Origin: Balaenoptera acutorostrata
Lineage: Eukaryota; Chordata; Mammalia; Artiodactyla; Balaenopteridae
Reading direction: 5' to 3'
DNA: 64,000 nt
NCBI RefSeq assembly: GCF_949987535.1
Contig: NC_080067.1
Location: 6,634,001-6,698,000 of the forward strand
Of the stretch, positions 10,680 to 22,925 are shown piece by piece. Every line of letters begins with the position of its first letter. Position 1 is the stretch's first letter. A model generated the notes under the pieces. The model was given only the letters and a program-made list of their open reading frames with translations. It made no database searches and had not been told where the DNA came from. A program made the translations under genes and the position numbers.

Positions 10680-11250
10680 GTAACTTTCAAGCCTTTGTCC
10701 CTATTTAATTCTTGTCATACTTGATATTGCCTTTCTATGAAGAGTAACCACTATTCCAAGTTGTGTTTTCATTATTTGTTTTTTGTTATGATAAATCTAT
10801 ATTAAATGTGTACATGCACACATATACATACATACATATGTGTGGATTTCTAAATAGAATAATAATAATTTTCCAAGTTTTTGAAATTTGTATGTGACAT
10901 TATATTTTTCCCATCCAACATTTTTTAAGATTTATTAATATATATATTTATAGCTAAATTTCACTCATTTTCACACTCTATGATATTCTACTATATAATT
11001 ATATACTAAATCATTTAATCATCCTGACAGTGAATACTGGGTTATTCCTATGTTTTCACAATTGAAAATATTGCTCTGCATACTTTTGTATGTGTCACAC
11101 ATGCAAAGGTTTTATTAGAAATGAAGTGTTTGATCAAAGATACTATCTTCATGTTGAACAAATAGTGCCAAATTGCTTTACCAAGGAATTGCAGTAATTT
11201 ACATTCCCAGCAGTGGTATAAAAGGGTTCTCTTATCATTTTTTTAGTAGT
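10680..11250 (-). mobile_element. Ancient L1 (L1M) 3' UTR, antisense
   Basis: Blocks such as TTGCTCTGCATACTTTTGTATGTGTC and TGCCAAATTGCTTTACCAAG followed by ACATTCCCAGCAGTGG are the usual antisense landmarks of old mammalian L1 3' ends. It is strongly diverged, with no coding potential. Confidence 0.72.
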
Positions 11251-11371
11251 CTCTTATTCTTTACTCACTTTTTTTTAAAAAATTCAATTTTTTATTTCTT
11301 TATTCACTTCAAAGAGATATTTTATTTTCTCTATGTGATAATTCCAATATATGAAGTCCTTGACTATCTAA

Positions 11372-11578
11372 ATCAGAGTCAGGTCAATTTTCTGTTAAGG
11401 GAAATATAATAAATATTTTAGGCTGTGAGCTATAGAATCTCTTTCACAATTACTCAGCTCTGCCATTATAGAGTACAAGTAGCCATAGACAATGCATAAA
11501 GAAATGAGCATGGCTGAGTTCCAATAAAGCTTTATTTGTAAGAACAGGCAGCAGAATGAATTTGCCAACCACTAGTCT
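11372..11578 (+). mobile_element. Non-autonomous DNA transposon fossil (hAT-like)
   Basis: The order AATATTTTAGGCTGTGAGC, ACTCAGCTCTGCCATTATAG, AGCCATAGACAATGCATAAA, GTTCCAATAAAGCTTTATTT and GCCAACCACTAGTC matches a well-known short interspersed mammalian repeat of DNA-transposon origin. I am sure of the repeat but not of its family name. No transposase is present. Confidence 0.65.
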
Positions 11579-12591
11579 AGATCATGTGAAGTTTTTGTTT
11601 TCTGTTTGTCTGTTTTAATATAATTCATGGCGACTTTTCTCTGTGTGTATGTTAATTTTTTATAGTGAATTCATTGTTTGGCTGAATTTAACCCATTTAA
11701 CTTATGTTAGTAACCAGAAGTTTTCCTCCAGACAGTTATTTGTTCCCACTGGGCGTGAGGGGGAGCCAGCAACCTGGAAGAACTTCATTTTTTTGTAAAT
11801 TTTCTGTTAATTTCTACTTATCTCTTTTGGAAGCTCTTTAATTTAATGTCTGCTCTGATTTCCCAGACTCTTTAGAAAATAGTATAAATTAAGAGTCAAG
11901 ACCAGCTCAGGAACAAATCATCGCTAAACATTCTATAGAAGGATATTTTGTTATTAGTTGTTTTTCCATTCAGAACTGTGGCAGGGCCTGATAGATTTCG
12001 TTATGGACTTTGCTGTCAGACAATTTTTTTTTTTCCAACCTATATTTCACAGAAGCTCTTGGCTCTTCAAAACTTCCAGCTAAACATGTGGATCTCAGAT
12101 TCCAGTCCCCAGCTCTGCATGTTCCCAAGACCTACTCTTCCAAATCCCTCATGATTAATAATTCCAAAACTTTACATTCCTAAAATCCCAGAGTATTCAT
12201 ACTCACTTCCTGACTTTGCCTCATTGTTCTCTTTGATATACGCCTTGAGGCATCTTTTAAAAATCTTTGGCACTTTTTCTTCTTCTATCATTTACTCTCC
12301 CATTTTTCTTATTATCGTTGGTTTATAGCTTTTAAAATATTTTATTTAATTTTAATTATAGTTAAATTATAATTATAATTGCAGATAAACTTGGGGAATG
12401 TTTTCAGTTAACCATGATTATTTAATCTGCCACACTTACCTGAAAATCATGATTATAAATATTTAATTAAACCTACTTCTGATAATAACTTCCATTTTTT
12501 GACCCTCTACTACTGTCAAGATGCTTCATACATTATTAAACAATAACCCTATGGAGAAGGCACTATTTTTTCTGTAGTAGTCATTGGTGTT
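11579..12591. other. Unrecognised, AT-rich
   Basis: No gene or clear repeat. A palindromic AATTATAATTATAATT patch lies near 12350-12385. A weak MIR-like string (ATAACCCTATGGAGAAGGC) occurs near 12540-12565. Confidence 0.45.
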
Positions 12592-12965
12592 GTTCAAAAA
12601 TATTTAAATTCTCTGCTCTTTCTGGGCACAGGATGGGAACGCACCCGACTACCCGCTTTGAAGTTTGTCATGGCAACGTGACTTGTTTGACCAATATAAT
12701 GTGACTGACAGTGACATGTGTCATTTCCAAGTGAAAGCTGTGAGGTCTAGTGCAGAATACACATGGAATTTTCCTTTTTCCATTGATTTCATGGAAGCAT
12801 CTCTCCATAAGCCTGGGTCCTCAAGTCACTTCAGCATGCAGAGCCCCATCAACCCAGGTTGAACAGGTATTATAAACAAGAAATAAACATTTTTGTGTAA
12901 AACCGTTTTGAGGTCTGGGGATTGTTTGTTGTAACAATATAATATGGCCTATCAAGAATAATATA
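12592..12965 (+). mobile_element. MaLR-type LTR (MLT1/MLT2-like)
   Basis: It holds the block GTGACTTGTTTGACCAATATAA, an AATAAA-containing stretch (GAAATAAACATTTTTGTG) and a 3' end, GATTGTTTGTTGTAACAA followed by GGCCTATCAAG, as in MaLR LTRs. It is diverged and no internal region was found. Confidence 0.65.
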
Positions 12966-14117
12966 ATGTCCACTAACATGGGAAAAAAAATATATTGCTT
13001 ATATAACAAGGTTAGTAACTGATGAGGCTATAATTCAAATCCAAGTTTATTTTGTCAAAGTTCCATGTTGTTTTTGCTTTACCATGCTGCCTTGCAAGCT
13101 GAGGAGGTTCTCAGCCTTCTGAATGTCTGAAGTCAATGGATAAATTTGGAGCCAGTAGACAAATAGTGATACCACCCAGAATTCTGGAGCCATCTCTTAC
13201 AAATGAGCATTTGTACCACATGATATATTTTTTAAAGCAGTTAGATAGAGAACATATGCTAATTACTGTCATCTATTTCTCTTCTGAATTCTGATGACAG
13301 AGCAGAATTTCTCCGGTAAGAAATTCTTCATCAGATACCATGATACCTAACCAAAGAAAAGGTTTCAGTAACCTTGTTTTTCACTGTCAGCATTACTGCA
13401 ATGCTGACAGGGGATTACCCTTCCCTTGCTAGATTTTGTATATTTCCCCATGTTGTGCAAGTTAAACAACTCCTCATGGTGTCAAATTACTAAATCTACT
13501 AAGCATGGAGCAAAAATGCTTCTCCCTTACATCCCTTTGTTGTCCTGGAGCAAGACAGACTGCCATTGGATTTTTCTTGGCTCAAGAAGCAAGACCAGCT
13601 CTATAATTTGTGGAACCAATGCAAGATAAAAATGTGAAGTCTTTTGTTAAAAGAAATTAAGAAATTCAAGACAATGGACAGCAGAACATTACATTAAGTC
13701 TGGGGGCTTTGTGACTGCCCAGACTATATGCCCATGAACCCTATTGAGCACAATAGCACTTTGACAATGTGTCCTTCTCAAGAATAGTGTTTCAGGTATT
13801 AGTTACCTTCCTGTGGATATTTCTGACCCCAATGATGATTCTTACTTAGAACATCCTTAAAACTTCAAATGGGTAAGCCCAGTAGAGTTCTTATTGCAAA
13901 TAGGACCATTGGTAGCCCACCATTACCGAATCCCCAAGGACATATGGAAATCTGGACCCATTTTTGGAGCTTGAACACCATCCATACAAATGTTTCCCAT
14001 AGTAGAGCAAGACTCAGGTTCAATTCTATATTGAATTCTAAAGGATTATGTCTGCTGGACCTTAAGGTGTTAACACGAAAAATGTTGCCCCAAATCAAGG
14101 GCTCTCTGAACACCATC
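12966..14117. other. Unrecognised sequence containing one perfect hairpin
   Basis: No gene is recognised. Overlapping frames on both strands at 13865-14153 are a chance double opening. The hairpin at 13384-13410 is listed separately. Confidence 0.45.
13384..13410. other. Perfect 11-bp inverted repeat with 5-base loop
   Basis: CTGTCAGCATT and AATGCTGACAG flank ACTGC. The stem has no mismatch but does not extend outward, so it is too short for a typical microRNA precursor. Confidence 0.8.
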
Positions 14118-14128
14118 AAAATGCCTTT

Positions 14129-14405
14129 TTTAAACAAAATTTTCTTTTATTGATTGATTGATTCATTCTGGCTGTGTTGGGTCTTTGGTGCCGCTCATGG
14201 GCTTCCTCTAGTTGCGGCGAGCGGGGGCTACTCTTCGTTGTGGTGCGCAGGCTTCTCATTGCAGTGGCTTCTCTTGTTGCGGGGCATGGACTCTAGGCAC
14301 ATGGGCTTCAGTAGCTCTGGCAGGTGGGCTTAGTAGTTGTGGCTTGTGGGCTCTAGAGCGCAGGCTCAGTAGTTGTGGCACACGGGCTTAGTTGCTCCAC
14401 GGCAT
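14129..14405 (-). mobile_element. CHR-type SINE, 5'-truncated
   Basis: The antisense body (GTTGGGTCTTTGGTGCC through TTAGTTGCTCCACGGCAT) lacks the tRNA head with A and B boxes. A TSD AAATGCCTTTT lies at 14118-14128 and 14406-14416, so it was truncated when it inserted. Confidence 0.92.
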
Positions 14406-14416
14406 AAATGCCTTTT

Positions 14417-15847
14417 GACATCATTTTGTGGAATCATAAATCCTGACAGTGGGACAATTACATCTTCTCAAGGTATGTCTTAAAGTTATTTCAAATAAAG
14501 GCAATGGTGCTTGAGGGAATATTTTATTTGTGTATAACATGTTTTCCAACATGACTGAGAAAACCATTTGGTCACAGTAATTCATGTCCTATTCGCATTT
14601 TCATAGAAGTACAAACTTCGTGTCTAAATTTACTCTGTAGGTAAGCAGAATGAAAAGTGGCAGGAGTAAGACCCCTTTTAGGAAAATTATCAGAATAAAA
14701 AAGTCCGGTGTAAAGCTGAGTGCTGACATGAGCAGTCCAGTTTTCCACCCCTTCAGTCTCGTTATTTTATATAAAGGATGGGTCTCTCATTTCATAACTG
14801 CAGTAGAGCTTATACTGTGTCTAAGTGATTCTGTGCTGATGGGTGATATGTTTCTAAGCAACATTTTTTCCAGATAAATTTCAGCTCCTACAGCTCTTCA
14901 GGTGGGAGACAGCAAGTAAATCACCTTCTGTAGGCAGTCTTGAAAATACCTATTAAGGTGTTTTTTAGCAAATATGAGTTTGCGCATGTAAGATACTCCA
15001 ATAGCAGCCCCTGGCACTGATAAGAATAGAATGCCTTCATTTTCCCACATCTTCATATGTGAAAAATATCCTAGGACAAAGCAACTTACACTCCCTTCCT
15101 TGTGGTTTATTTGGTCTTGGATTTTAAAATCATAAGCATAAAGGAAAGAAATCTAATACTTCCTTGACCCTTAGGCTAATTGTCCTCTAATTATGGGTCT
15201 CCCCCCCTGTTTCTCTACACACCATGTTCTCAATGGGAATAATAGACAGACATTAACAAATAATAATAGATAAACAACCGATATGAATTGGTGTAAATCA
15301 GAAATAAGTTTTACAAAAAAATTGCTGGTGGAATCAGGAAAAATATCTGTCAAATTGCCAATATCAGGATTTTGTAACTGGTGCTAACTTTTTAGAGATG
15401 CTTTTCATACTATTATTTATTTATTTTTTTGGCTCTACCATAAGTACTTTCAAACATTGAGTTAGGATCATGATATCAGGGTTAGACTTGTGCTTCCATT
15501 GGTAAATACACATGAAATAATATATTTCAAAATTATTTATTATGAAATATTTTCAAATATTTACTCATTCATATTTGAACATTTATCAGATATAAAGATG
15601 AACTTGACAGCATTTCAGCCATCAAGGACTTTAAGTTTAGTGAGAAGAGAGACAAAAAAATCAATGGCTTATATATGAAACGTCAAGTATTATGATTAAG
15701 GTAGGAATTTAAAAATCTATTCTTTGGCTCTAGTCTCAAACTGTAATAAGTAATCACAGAATCAGTATTAATCTCAGCCCATCAGTAGGAGCCTCCTTTC
15801 AAAACCCATGCCTCGGAAATTCAGCCATTCCCTAAACCCCATTCCTT
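14417..15847. other. Unrecognised sequence
   Basis: No repeat or gene signature is seen. The longest open frame (75 codons at 14650-14877) has no recognisable domain. Confidence 0.45.
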
Positions 15848-16308
15848 CTTTTTTTAATTTAATTTTTATTTTATATTGGGGTATAGTTGATTTACAATGT
15901 GTGTTAGTTTCAGGTGTACAGCAAAGTGATTCAGTTATTCATATACATATATCCATTATTTTTCAGATTCTTTTCCCATATAGGTTATAACAATATTGAG
16001 TAGAGTTTCCTGTGCTAAACAGTACATCCTTGTTGGTTATCTATTATCTGTACAGTAGTGGGTATATGTTAATCCCAAACTCCTATTTTATCCCTCCCCC
16101 CACCTTTCCCCTTTGGTAACCATAAGTGTGTTTTCTAAGTCTGTGAGTCTGTTTTTGTTTTGTAAATAAGTTCATTTGTATCATCTTTTTAGATTCCACC
16201 TATAAGCGATATCATATGATATTTGTTTTTCTCTGTCTGATTCATTTCACTTAGATGATAATCTCTAGGTCCATCCACCTTGCTGCAAATGGCATTATTT
16301 CATTCTAA
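15848..16308 (-). mobile_element. 5'-truncated L1
   Basis: The antisense L1 3' end starts with a decayed T-rich tail (15848-15875), then TATAGTTGATTTACAATG and TTAGTTTCAGGTGTACAGC. It runs to the end of ORF2 near TTCATTCT (about 16308). No convincing TSD is seen. No open frame of note. Confidence 0.9.
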
Positions 16309-17434
16309 AAGTCAGCCAGCCAGTAAGCAGCACACTTCAAACCTGACCTAAGGTTGGCTCTTGCTTTGCTCAGAGAGTCTGTGTTCTAGGGGAGCAGTTA
16401 CCCCTTGCTTAACAGGTAGTAAATTCAGCTTCTTTGTTTCACGTAAGTGTAAGTGTTTGGAGGGGGAGCAGGGTTTGTGTGGTTTTGTTTCTTATTAAAG
16501 ATATGCAAAGTTATGTGAATACTGTGGAACATGGGCCACTAAGAAGGGACTTCTAGCTCCACATAGGGGTGGGGAGGAGGGTAGTTAAGCAGAAGGGAAG
16601 CAAATGGTCAAATCATTCTTCAAAGACAGGAAAACTTTGAGCTGAAGCTTGAATCTAACTCAGTAAATTGTGAATGAGTTTCTCAGGCAGAAGGAGCAGA
16701 TGAGCCATGTTACGGAGACAGTTGACTTTTTGGTGCATCTGTAACACACCTAATGCTCAATGGTTCAAACAACTGCAGGCGGATGTGTAATTGGAGATAA
16801 CCCACCTGACACCTGCAGGTGCAAGCCTCTGCATGGTGTATTGGGATGACGGGAAGTCAAAGATTTAACCCCAGGAGGAGTAAAATTAGTTTGATATTTT
16901 AGAAAAAATAATTCTAATGTGTTAAAGAGACTAAAGTGCAGAGACGCTAGGTGAGAGGGGACATTATTTCTGTAATGAATTTTGGATATTCTCCAGGAAA
17001 ACCTTTTTATTTTGAAGATAATAAAAATAAGGCCCAGTGGATTATTTTTAAAAGATAATTTAAATATATTTTAAAATAATCAAAGTCACAGATCTAGAAC
17101 TGGAATTCCAAACAGCTATCTCTGATTTCTGTTTAAAAATCAAAACAAGCTTCATAGTCACAGTTTTTTCCTATGACCAGATTCCCCCCTCAGGAAAGAA
17201 TCTCAAGGCACACGGTAAGAAGTACTCAACTCTGCACTTGGGGACACAATGTTAGTTCTGTTTCTTCACAGATCCAGCACTGGGCTAAAACAACAAATGT
17301 CTGGATGACAAGTGTTATGCAGTAGTAAGATATTTGGAAACTTGGCTGAGTGCCATATGACTGAAGGAGATTGAACTTGCAACATATGTCTAATATGCAT
17401 TTCACTACATTTGGAAGAAACAGCATTTAATCCA
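16309..17434. other. Unrecognised sequence
   Basis: No gene is recognised. The composition is ordinary and no long open frame is present. Confidence 0.45.
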
Positions 17435-17560
17435 ATTTCTTCATTTTACAGGTTGAAGTCAAGAAAGGTTAAGATATTGGCCCAAGGTCACACAGCCAAA
17501 AAGCAGAAGAGAATTTGAAATTCAACCTGCCTGCAGTTCAGTCCAATTCTTCCGAGCTGC
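17435..17560 (-). repeat. MIR SINE
   Basis: Antisense MIR core: TTCATTTTACAGGTTGAAG, then GGTTAAGATATTGGCCCAAGG and TCACACAGCCAAAAAGCAG. Its quality is good for such an old repeat. Confidence 0.82.
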
Positions 17561-17690
17561 CTGAAAGTTTGAACTGCAAACCAATTGAAAGATCACTGTC
17601 TTTAGCTGAGGCTCTGTTGATTGTTTTCTCCTCCTAATTCTACTTTTAAAACATGTCTCTTGTTTCTTTTTGGTTTGCTTTTAATTAAGA

Positions 17691-17969
17691 TTCTTTTTTT
17701 AAATCTTTTTTATTTTTTAATTTTTGGTGGCGTACAGTTGCTTTACAATGTTGTGTTAGTTTCTGCTGTACAGCAGAGTGAATCAGGTATATGTATGCAT
17801 ATATCCCCTCTTTTTTGGATTTCCTTCTCTTTTAGGTCACCACAGAGCATTGAGTAGAGTTCCCTGTGCTATACAGTTGGTTCTCATTAGTTATCTATTT
17901 TATACATAGTAATGTATGTCTGTCAATCCCAACCTCCCAATTCATTCCAGCCCCCTTTCCCCCTTGGTA
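17691..17969 (-). mobile_element. 5'-truncated L1
   Basis: Antisense 3' UTR with TTGTGTTAGTTTCTGCTG and CCCTGTGCTATACAGTTGG. A probable TSD (TTAATTAAGA at 17681-17690, TTAATTTAAGG at 17970-17980) has one insertion and one change. It is inserted beside the ancient L1 that follows. Confidence 0.88.
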
Positions 17970-17980
17970 TTAATTTAAGG

Positions 17981-20790
17981 ATACTTTACAAACAATAAAA
18001 CATACATGATGTGTTTGGACAATTGCACATACCTATATAACCACACTTAAGACAGAACATTTTTATCACCCCAGGAAATTACCTTGTGCTTTTTTCTAGT
18101 GAGTCCCATCCTCTAGGCAACTACGTTCTGATTTCTATGATTATAAATTAATTTTGCCTGCTGTTGAGCTTTTATAAATAGAATAATGATATGTGTTTTT
18201 TTGTGTGTGTCTGGCTTCTTTTGCTTAATATTTTTAAAAATTCATCCATGTCGTTGCGTGTATAAGTAGTTAATTTTTTTATTGGTAAGTAATATCCATT
18301 TGTATGACTACTCCACAATTTGTTAATGTGTTCAGCTATTAATAGACATTTGGGTTATTCCAGCTTTTTATTTTGGTGACTAAAGTTGTTACGAACATTC
18401 TTTTTGTGGATATCTTTCTTTTAATATCCGTGAGTAAATACCTAGGAGAGGAATTTCTGATTATAGAGCAGACGAGTCTTTAACTACATGAGAAATTGCC
18501 AAAACAGTTTCCCTAAATGGCCTTACAATTTTACACTCACACCAGCAATGTATGAGAGTTTTAGTCTCACCACACTTGCCAATATTGATGTTTTCAGTCT
18601 TCTTAATTAGCCATTCCAGTATATGTGTAGCAGTACATCATTGTAGGTGTATTTTTGCATTTCACTAGTGACTAGTGATATCATGTGCTCGTTGACCACT
18701 TATATGTCTTTTGTTAAATGTCTCTAGCAATCTCTTGCTCATTTTCATATGGAGTTGTTTTTTCTTTTTAATTTATAGGTAGAAGTGCTTTATATATTCT
18801 GGAGATAAGTGCTTTGTCAAAAATATTTATTGTGAAAAATCTCTCCCAGGTTGTGGCTTGTCTTTTTGTAATAGTGGCTTAAGGTGAACAGGTGTTTTTA
18901 ATTCAATGAAGTCAAATTTATTATGTCTCTTTAGTCAGTGCTTTCTGTGTCTTCTCTAAGAAATCTTTGCCTACCCCAAGACTGTAAAGGTATTTTTCAA
19001 TATTTTCTTTTAGAGGTTTTATAGCTTTGGTTTTTATGTTTCGACTTTATTAGTAAATGCCAAATATTTTCCAAAGTGGCTGTGCTGTGTTACTCTCCCA
19101 CCAGCAATGTATATAACCAATGTATATAATTAAGTTTTGTAGGTGGTACAAGGAAGAAATGAAAGTTCATTTTCTCCCCATATGTATATATTTGGTCTAG
19201 CGTGATTTTTTTTTTTTTTTGACAACATTTTTCTTACCCCATTAAATTAGCTGGCACTTTTGTCAAATAACTATTTACCATATACATGCAGGTCTATTTG
19301 GGGACCCTCTCTTCTATCGCATTGACATATTTGTCAGTCTTTATGCCAATATCTTTCTGTGTTGATTACTGTAGGTTTGTACAAGGTTTTGGAATCAGGT
19401 AATATCAATCCTTCCATCTTTGTTTTTTTTACAATGTTGAACAGTGTTATCACTTTTCTAGATCTTTTGCTCTTCCAAGTACATTTTAGAATCAGTTTGT
19501 CAATTTCTATGCAAAAGTCTTGAAATTTTTAATGGGTTCACATGGGATATATTCACCAATCTGGAAAGAGTTGACATTTGAACAATATTGAGTTTTTTAA
19601 TCCATGTGCAATTCATTTCCATTTACGTAGGACTTTAATTTCTATCAGCAATGTGTTTAGTTATCAGTTTACATTTGTATATATTTCATTAAATTGGTTC
19701 TTAATTATCTTATGCTTTTGATGTAATTATAAATGGAATTGTTTGGATGTTATTTTCCAATTGTTTGCTGCTCATATATATTATAATTATATTGATCTTG
19801 TATCATGCAACCATGATAAATTCATGTACTAATTCTAGTATTTGTGCGGAAGATGCCTTAGAATGTTCAAAATAAAAAATTATATCACCTGCAAAATTTT
19901 TTTAAAGTTTTACTTTTTTTCCTCAATTCTTATGGCTTTTATTTCTTTTTCTTTTCTTATTGCACTAGATGGGACTTCAAGTACAAGGTTGAATAAAAGT
20001 GGTGAGATTCAACATTCTTGCCTTGTTTGCCACCAGGAGAAAGCATTTACTATTTCACCATTATGGAAAATTTTAGCTGTAGTTTTTAGTAGATACCCTT
20101 TCCCAAATTGAAAAAGTTCCCTTACATTAGTAGTTTCCTGAAAATTTTTATTTCTCATAAATGAGTGCTGAATAAAGTCAACTGTGTTTTCATCATTTTA
20201 AAATTCTTATGTATATGATTTTCCTCTATTATGTAAAGTACATAAGTTGCTTTGTTCTTTCTTACTGTTAAACCAAACTTGACTTCCTCCAATAAATCTT
20301 ATTTGCTCATTTCTATATATTTCTACATTTCATATGCCAATATTTTTACAAAGGTCTTTTGTACCTATATCCATAGGTGATACTATTGTATAATTTTTTT
20401 CTTAAAATACCTTTGTCATGATTTCTTATCAGGATTATTCTGGATTTATAAAAGAGGTGAGATTCTTTTCCTTCTATTTTCTAAAAGAGCTTTTATAAAA
20501 TTTGTGCTATTTTTTCCTTAAAACTTTGATAAGGTTATAATAATCCAGTCTGGTATTTTCTTTGTAAGAATTTCAATTATGAGTTAATTCGCTTTTAAAA
20601 ATATATAGCTATTCATATTTTCTATTTCTTCAATTTTGGTAATTTTATCCTCTTAGTGTCCATAAGGTCTATGGTAATACCTATTCCCTCCTATATTTCC
20701 AATAAATATGTATTTTTCTTTCTCTTTATTTCTTTTTTGCTGAGTCTTATTAACACATTATTTAATTTTGTAAAACTGCTCAAAGTGTCA
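17981..20790 (-). mobile_element. Long ancient L1 (L1M), antisense
   Basis: From left to right are an antisense old-type 3' UTR (ATGTATGAGAGTTTTAGTC near 18550; CTTTATATATTCTGGAG near 18790), then ORF2 read backwards. ORF2 landmarks are TTGATTACTGTAGGTTTGT (19361-19379), TTCTATGCAAAAGTC (19505-19519) and the reverse-transcriptase region near 19930-20100. A second short 3'-UTR-like segment at about 19055-19125 suggests an internal rearrangement or a small nested copy. Indels and stops throughout; no usable frame. It is much older than the cetartiodactyl L1s. Confidence 0.82.
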
Positions 20791-20794
20791 CATT

Positions 20795-21012
20795 TTTCTG
20801 TTATTCCACATTCTTTCCAACACTTGCTATGGTCAGTCTTTTAAATTTTAGCCTTACTAGTTAATGATTACTAATTATATTTAACACTTTTTTATATGTT
20901 TATTTCCAATACATATATCTTCTTTAGTAAAATTTTCAAATCCTTTGTCTTTTTAAAACTGGTTTATTGTTAAGTTGTAAGTGTTCTTATATATTTTAGA
21001 TATGGGGGCTCT
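20795..21012 (-). mobile_element. Second ancient L1 fragment, antisense
   Basis: After ORF2 of the preceding L1M the sequence jumps back to 3'-UTR landmarks (TTTCCAACACTTGCTATGG, GTTCTTATATATTTTAG). It is therefore a separate copy or a rearranged piece abutting the first. Confidence 0.7.
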
Positions 21013-22650
21013 CATTGGTTCTAAGATCAAAAGGTTTAAGAATCACATACACAGTAGCTGTTGGAGCCATCTTTCCCAAAAAAGAATAAAACAAACATAG
21101 AAAAAAACAGAGTTGGAAGATGAAAAGTTCTTTATAAATATGTATAAACACCCTGTTCCAGACATCCATGAAACTACATACCTCAGAATTGTTCAGTGAA
21201 GTTATATCTGTCCTCTTTTGCTCAAACGAATATGAGTTGTATTTCTATCTTGCAACGGAAAGTCCTAATATAACAGCTTTATTTACTGCCCTTTGCACAT
21301 GGCAGGAAAGATCTATAACAGCCTAAATAGCATGCCAATCCAAGGGTTCCACAGGAAGTAATGAGAGTCTCTGAATCTCAATTACAAAACCCTAGAAGAG
21401 AGAATCTGACTTCTAGGATCAAGTGAATGTGGGCAGGTAGGTGGTTCATATGGCCCAGTATTCAAGCAGCACAGCTGTGGAAGAAGATATTGAGAAGAGC
21501 ATGTGGGAAGTTTCCACAATATGGGTTGAGGAGAAAAGAAAAATAATTATCACCTCTTTACATGAGGCAATGACTAGTATGATTTTATAGCAAGTGCCCT
21601 CAATTGTATAAAGAAACAGTGTAGGAAATATTAAGGCAATGAAGAATAAAAACTTGAGTTTTTATCTATGGAAGATAGATTGACTTTTGGAAGAAGATGC
21701 TTTAAGAAAAGAATCATGAAAATAGAAGCATGATTAAACAAGTTCATGTAAGCACCCTGTCTTTAAGGATGGATTTAGCTAGAATGATTGAACTTAATGC
21801 TGGACTAAATGTTTTAGCACAGTGTATCTTTTCCTTTAGGGATCCTTCATTAGCTTTGGGCACTTAATATAGTTGTTAGTTGCCTGGTGAGAAGAAGCTT
21901 CCCTGTAGGTACTGGCATCTGAAAAACACTCCCTCACCCAGGGAAGCAACTTGCACCTGCCATTTCTTATCTGCATGTACCAGGAGGCTGATTTAAGCCA
22001 GGGGAGAAGGCCAGTGAGCATTGCTAAGCTTGAAGAGTCAAACCACAGTCTGTGTTCCAGTCTGTTTTGGCCCTATTCCTAGATGCTCAGCCCAAATGTC
22101 ATCCAGTTGTTCTGTATCTCATTCCTAAACCTGAGCTCTCCTTGTTATCTCTTATTAGATATTCTAACCATGCTTCAACTCACACCTTTCTGTTTCACCT
22201 TTTGGATTCCCCATACTTGGTCCACATCCATCTTGACTTTTAGGATTCACATGCCAGTGCATTTGCTCATTCTAAACTTTGATGATACCCTAGTATTTGA
22301 CATCATGCCTTAACTCTGATTCTTGCACTATCTTCAGATTCATGACAACCACATGTTCTTTTTCATGGAAAAGGAATTTCTGGCATAATCTCTCACTACC
22401 CTTAAAACTGCACTGCTCATTTTAAATTAGTATTTCAAAATTTTCAAACCATGAGCCATCATATGGTGCTGACCAATCAGAGAAGCCCATTGCTTTATTA
22501 TTATTATTATTTTTTTGTCTCACTAAAGATGCATCGAAAGTGCTGATATGTATTAGGAGAAAATCAGGGTTGCTCAGTCACAAGCAAACATTATTGGGAA
22601 CTTATCATGTGCCAGTAAGGGTGAAATCTGGAAGTCCTCAAAGAAAATAA
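21013..22650. other. Unrecognised sequence
   Basis: No recognisable gene or repeat apart from a short (TTA)n near 22497-22512. Open frames (60-76 codons) at 21836-22313 are on both strands and have no domain. Confidence 0.45.
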
Positions 22651-22654
22651 TAAA

Positions 22655-22760
22655 AATAGCAATAGCTGACATTTGTTGAATACTGACTACCTACCAGGTA
22701 TTTTGGAAGTATTTTAATTGTATTAGTTTACAGTATCTGGTCAATATATCATGTGTGGTG

Positions 22761-22802
<42 letters not shown>

Positions 22803-22925
22803 CCTCATTATACTTGAAGATACTGAGGCACAGAAAGCTTTGCAAGTGATTTGTCTTAGATTATCCAGCTAAGAAGTAGCCAAATCAGGATTTTAACTCC
22901 AATCTCAATGCCAGAGATTATTTTT
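22655..22925 (-). repeat. MIR SINE split by a microsatellite
   Basis: Antisense MIR: TAGCTGACATTTGTTGAA at the left, and TACTGAGGCACAGAAAGC then AGCTAAGAAGTAGCCAAAT at the right. The (TTA)n at 22763-22800 occupies the middle, where MIR has its own TTATTATT-like stretch. Confidence 0.75.
22763..22800. repeat. (TTA)n microsatellite inside MIR
   Basis: About 12-13 uninterrupted TTA units, probably expanded from the short trinucleotide run native to MIR. Confidence 0.95.

Noticed and set aside
13384..13410. microRNA precursor
   Set aside because: The stem stops at 11 bp; a precursor needs roughly three times that length.
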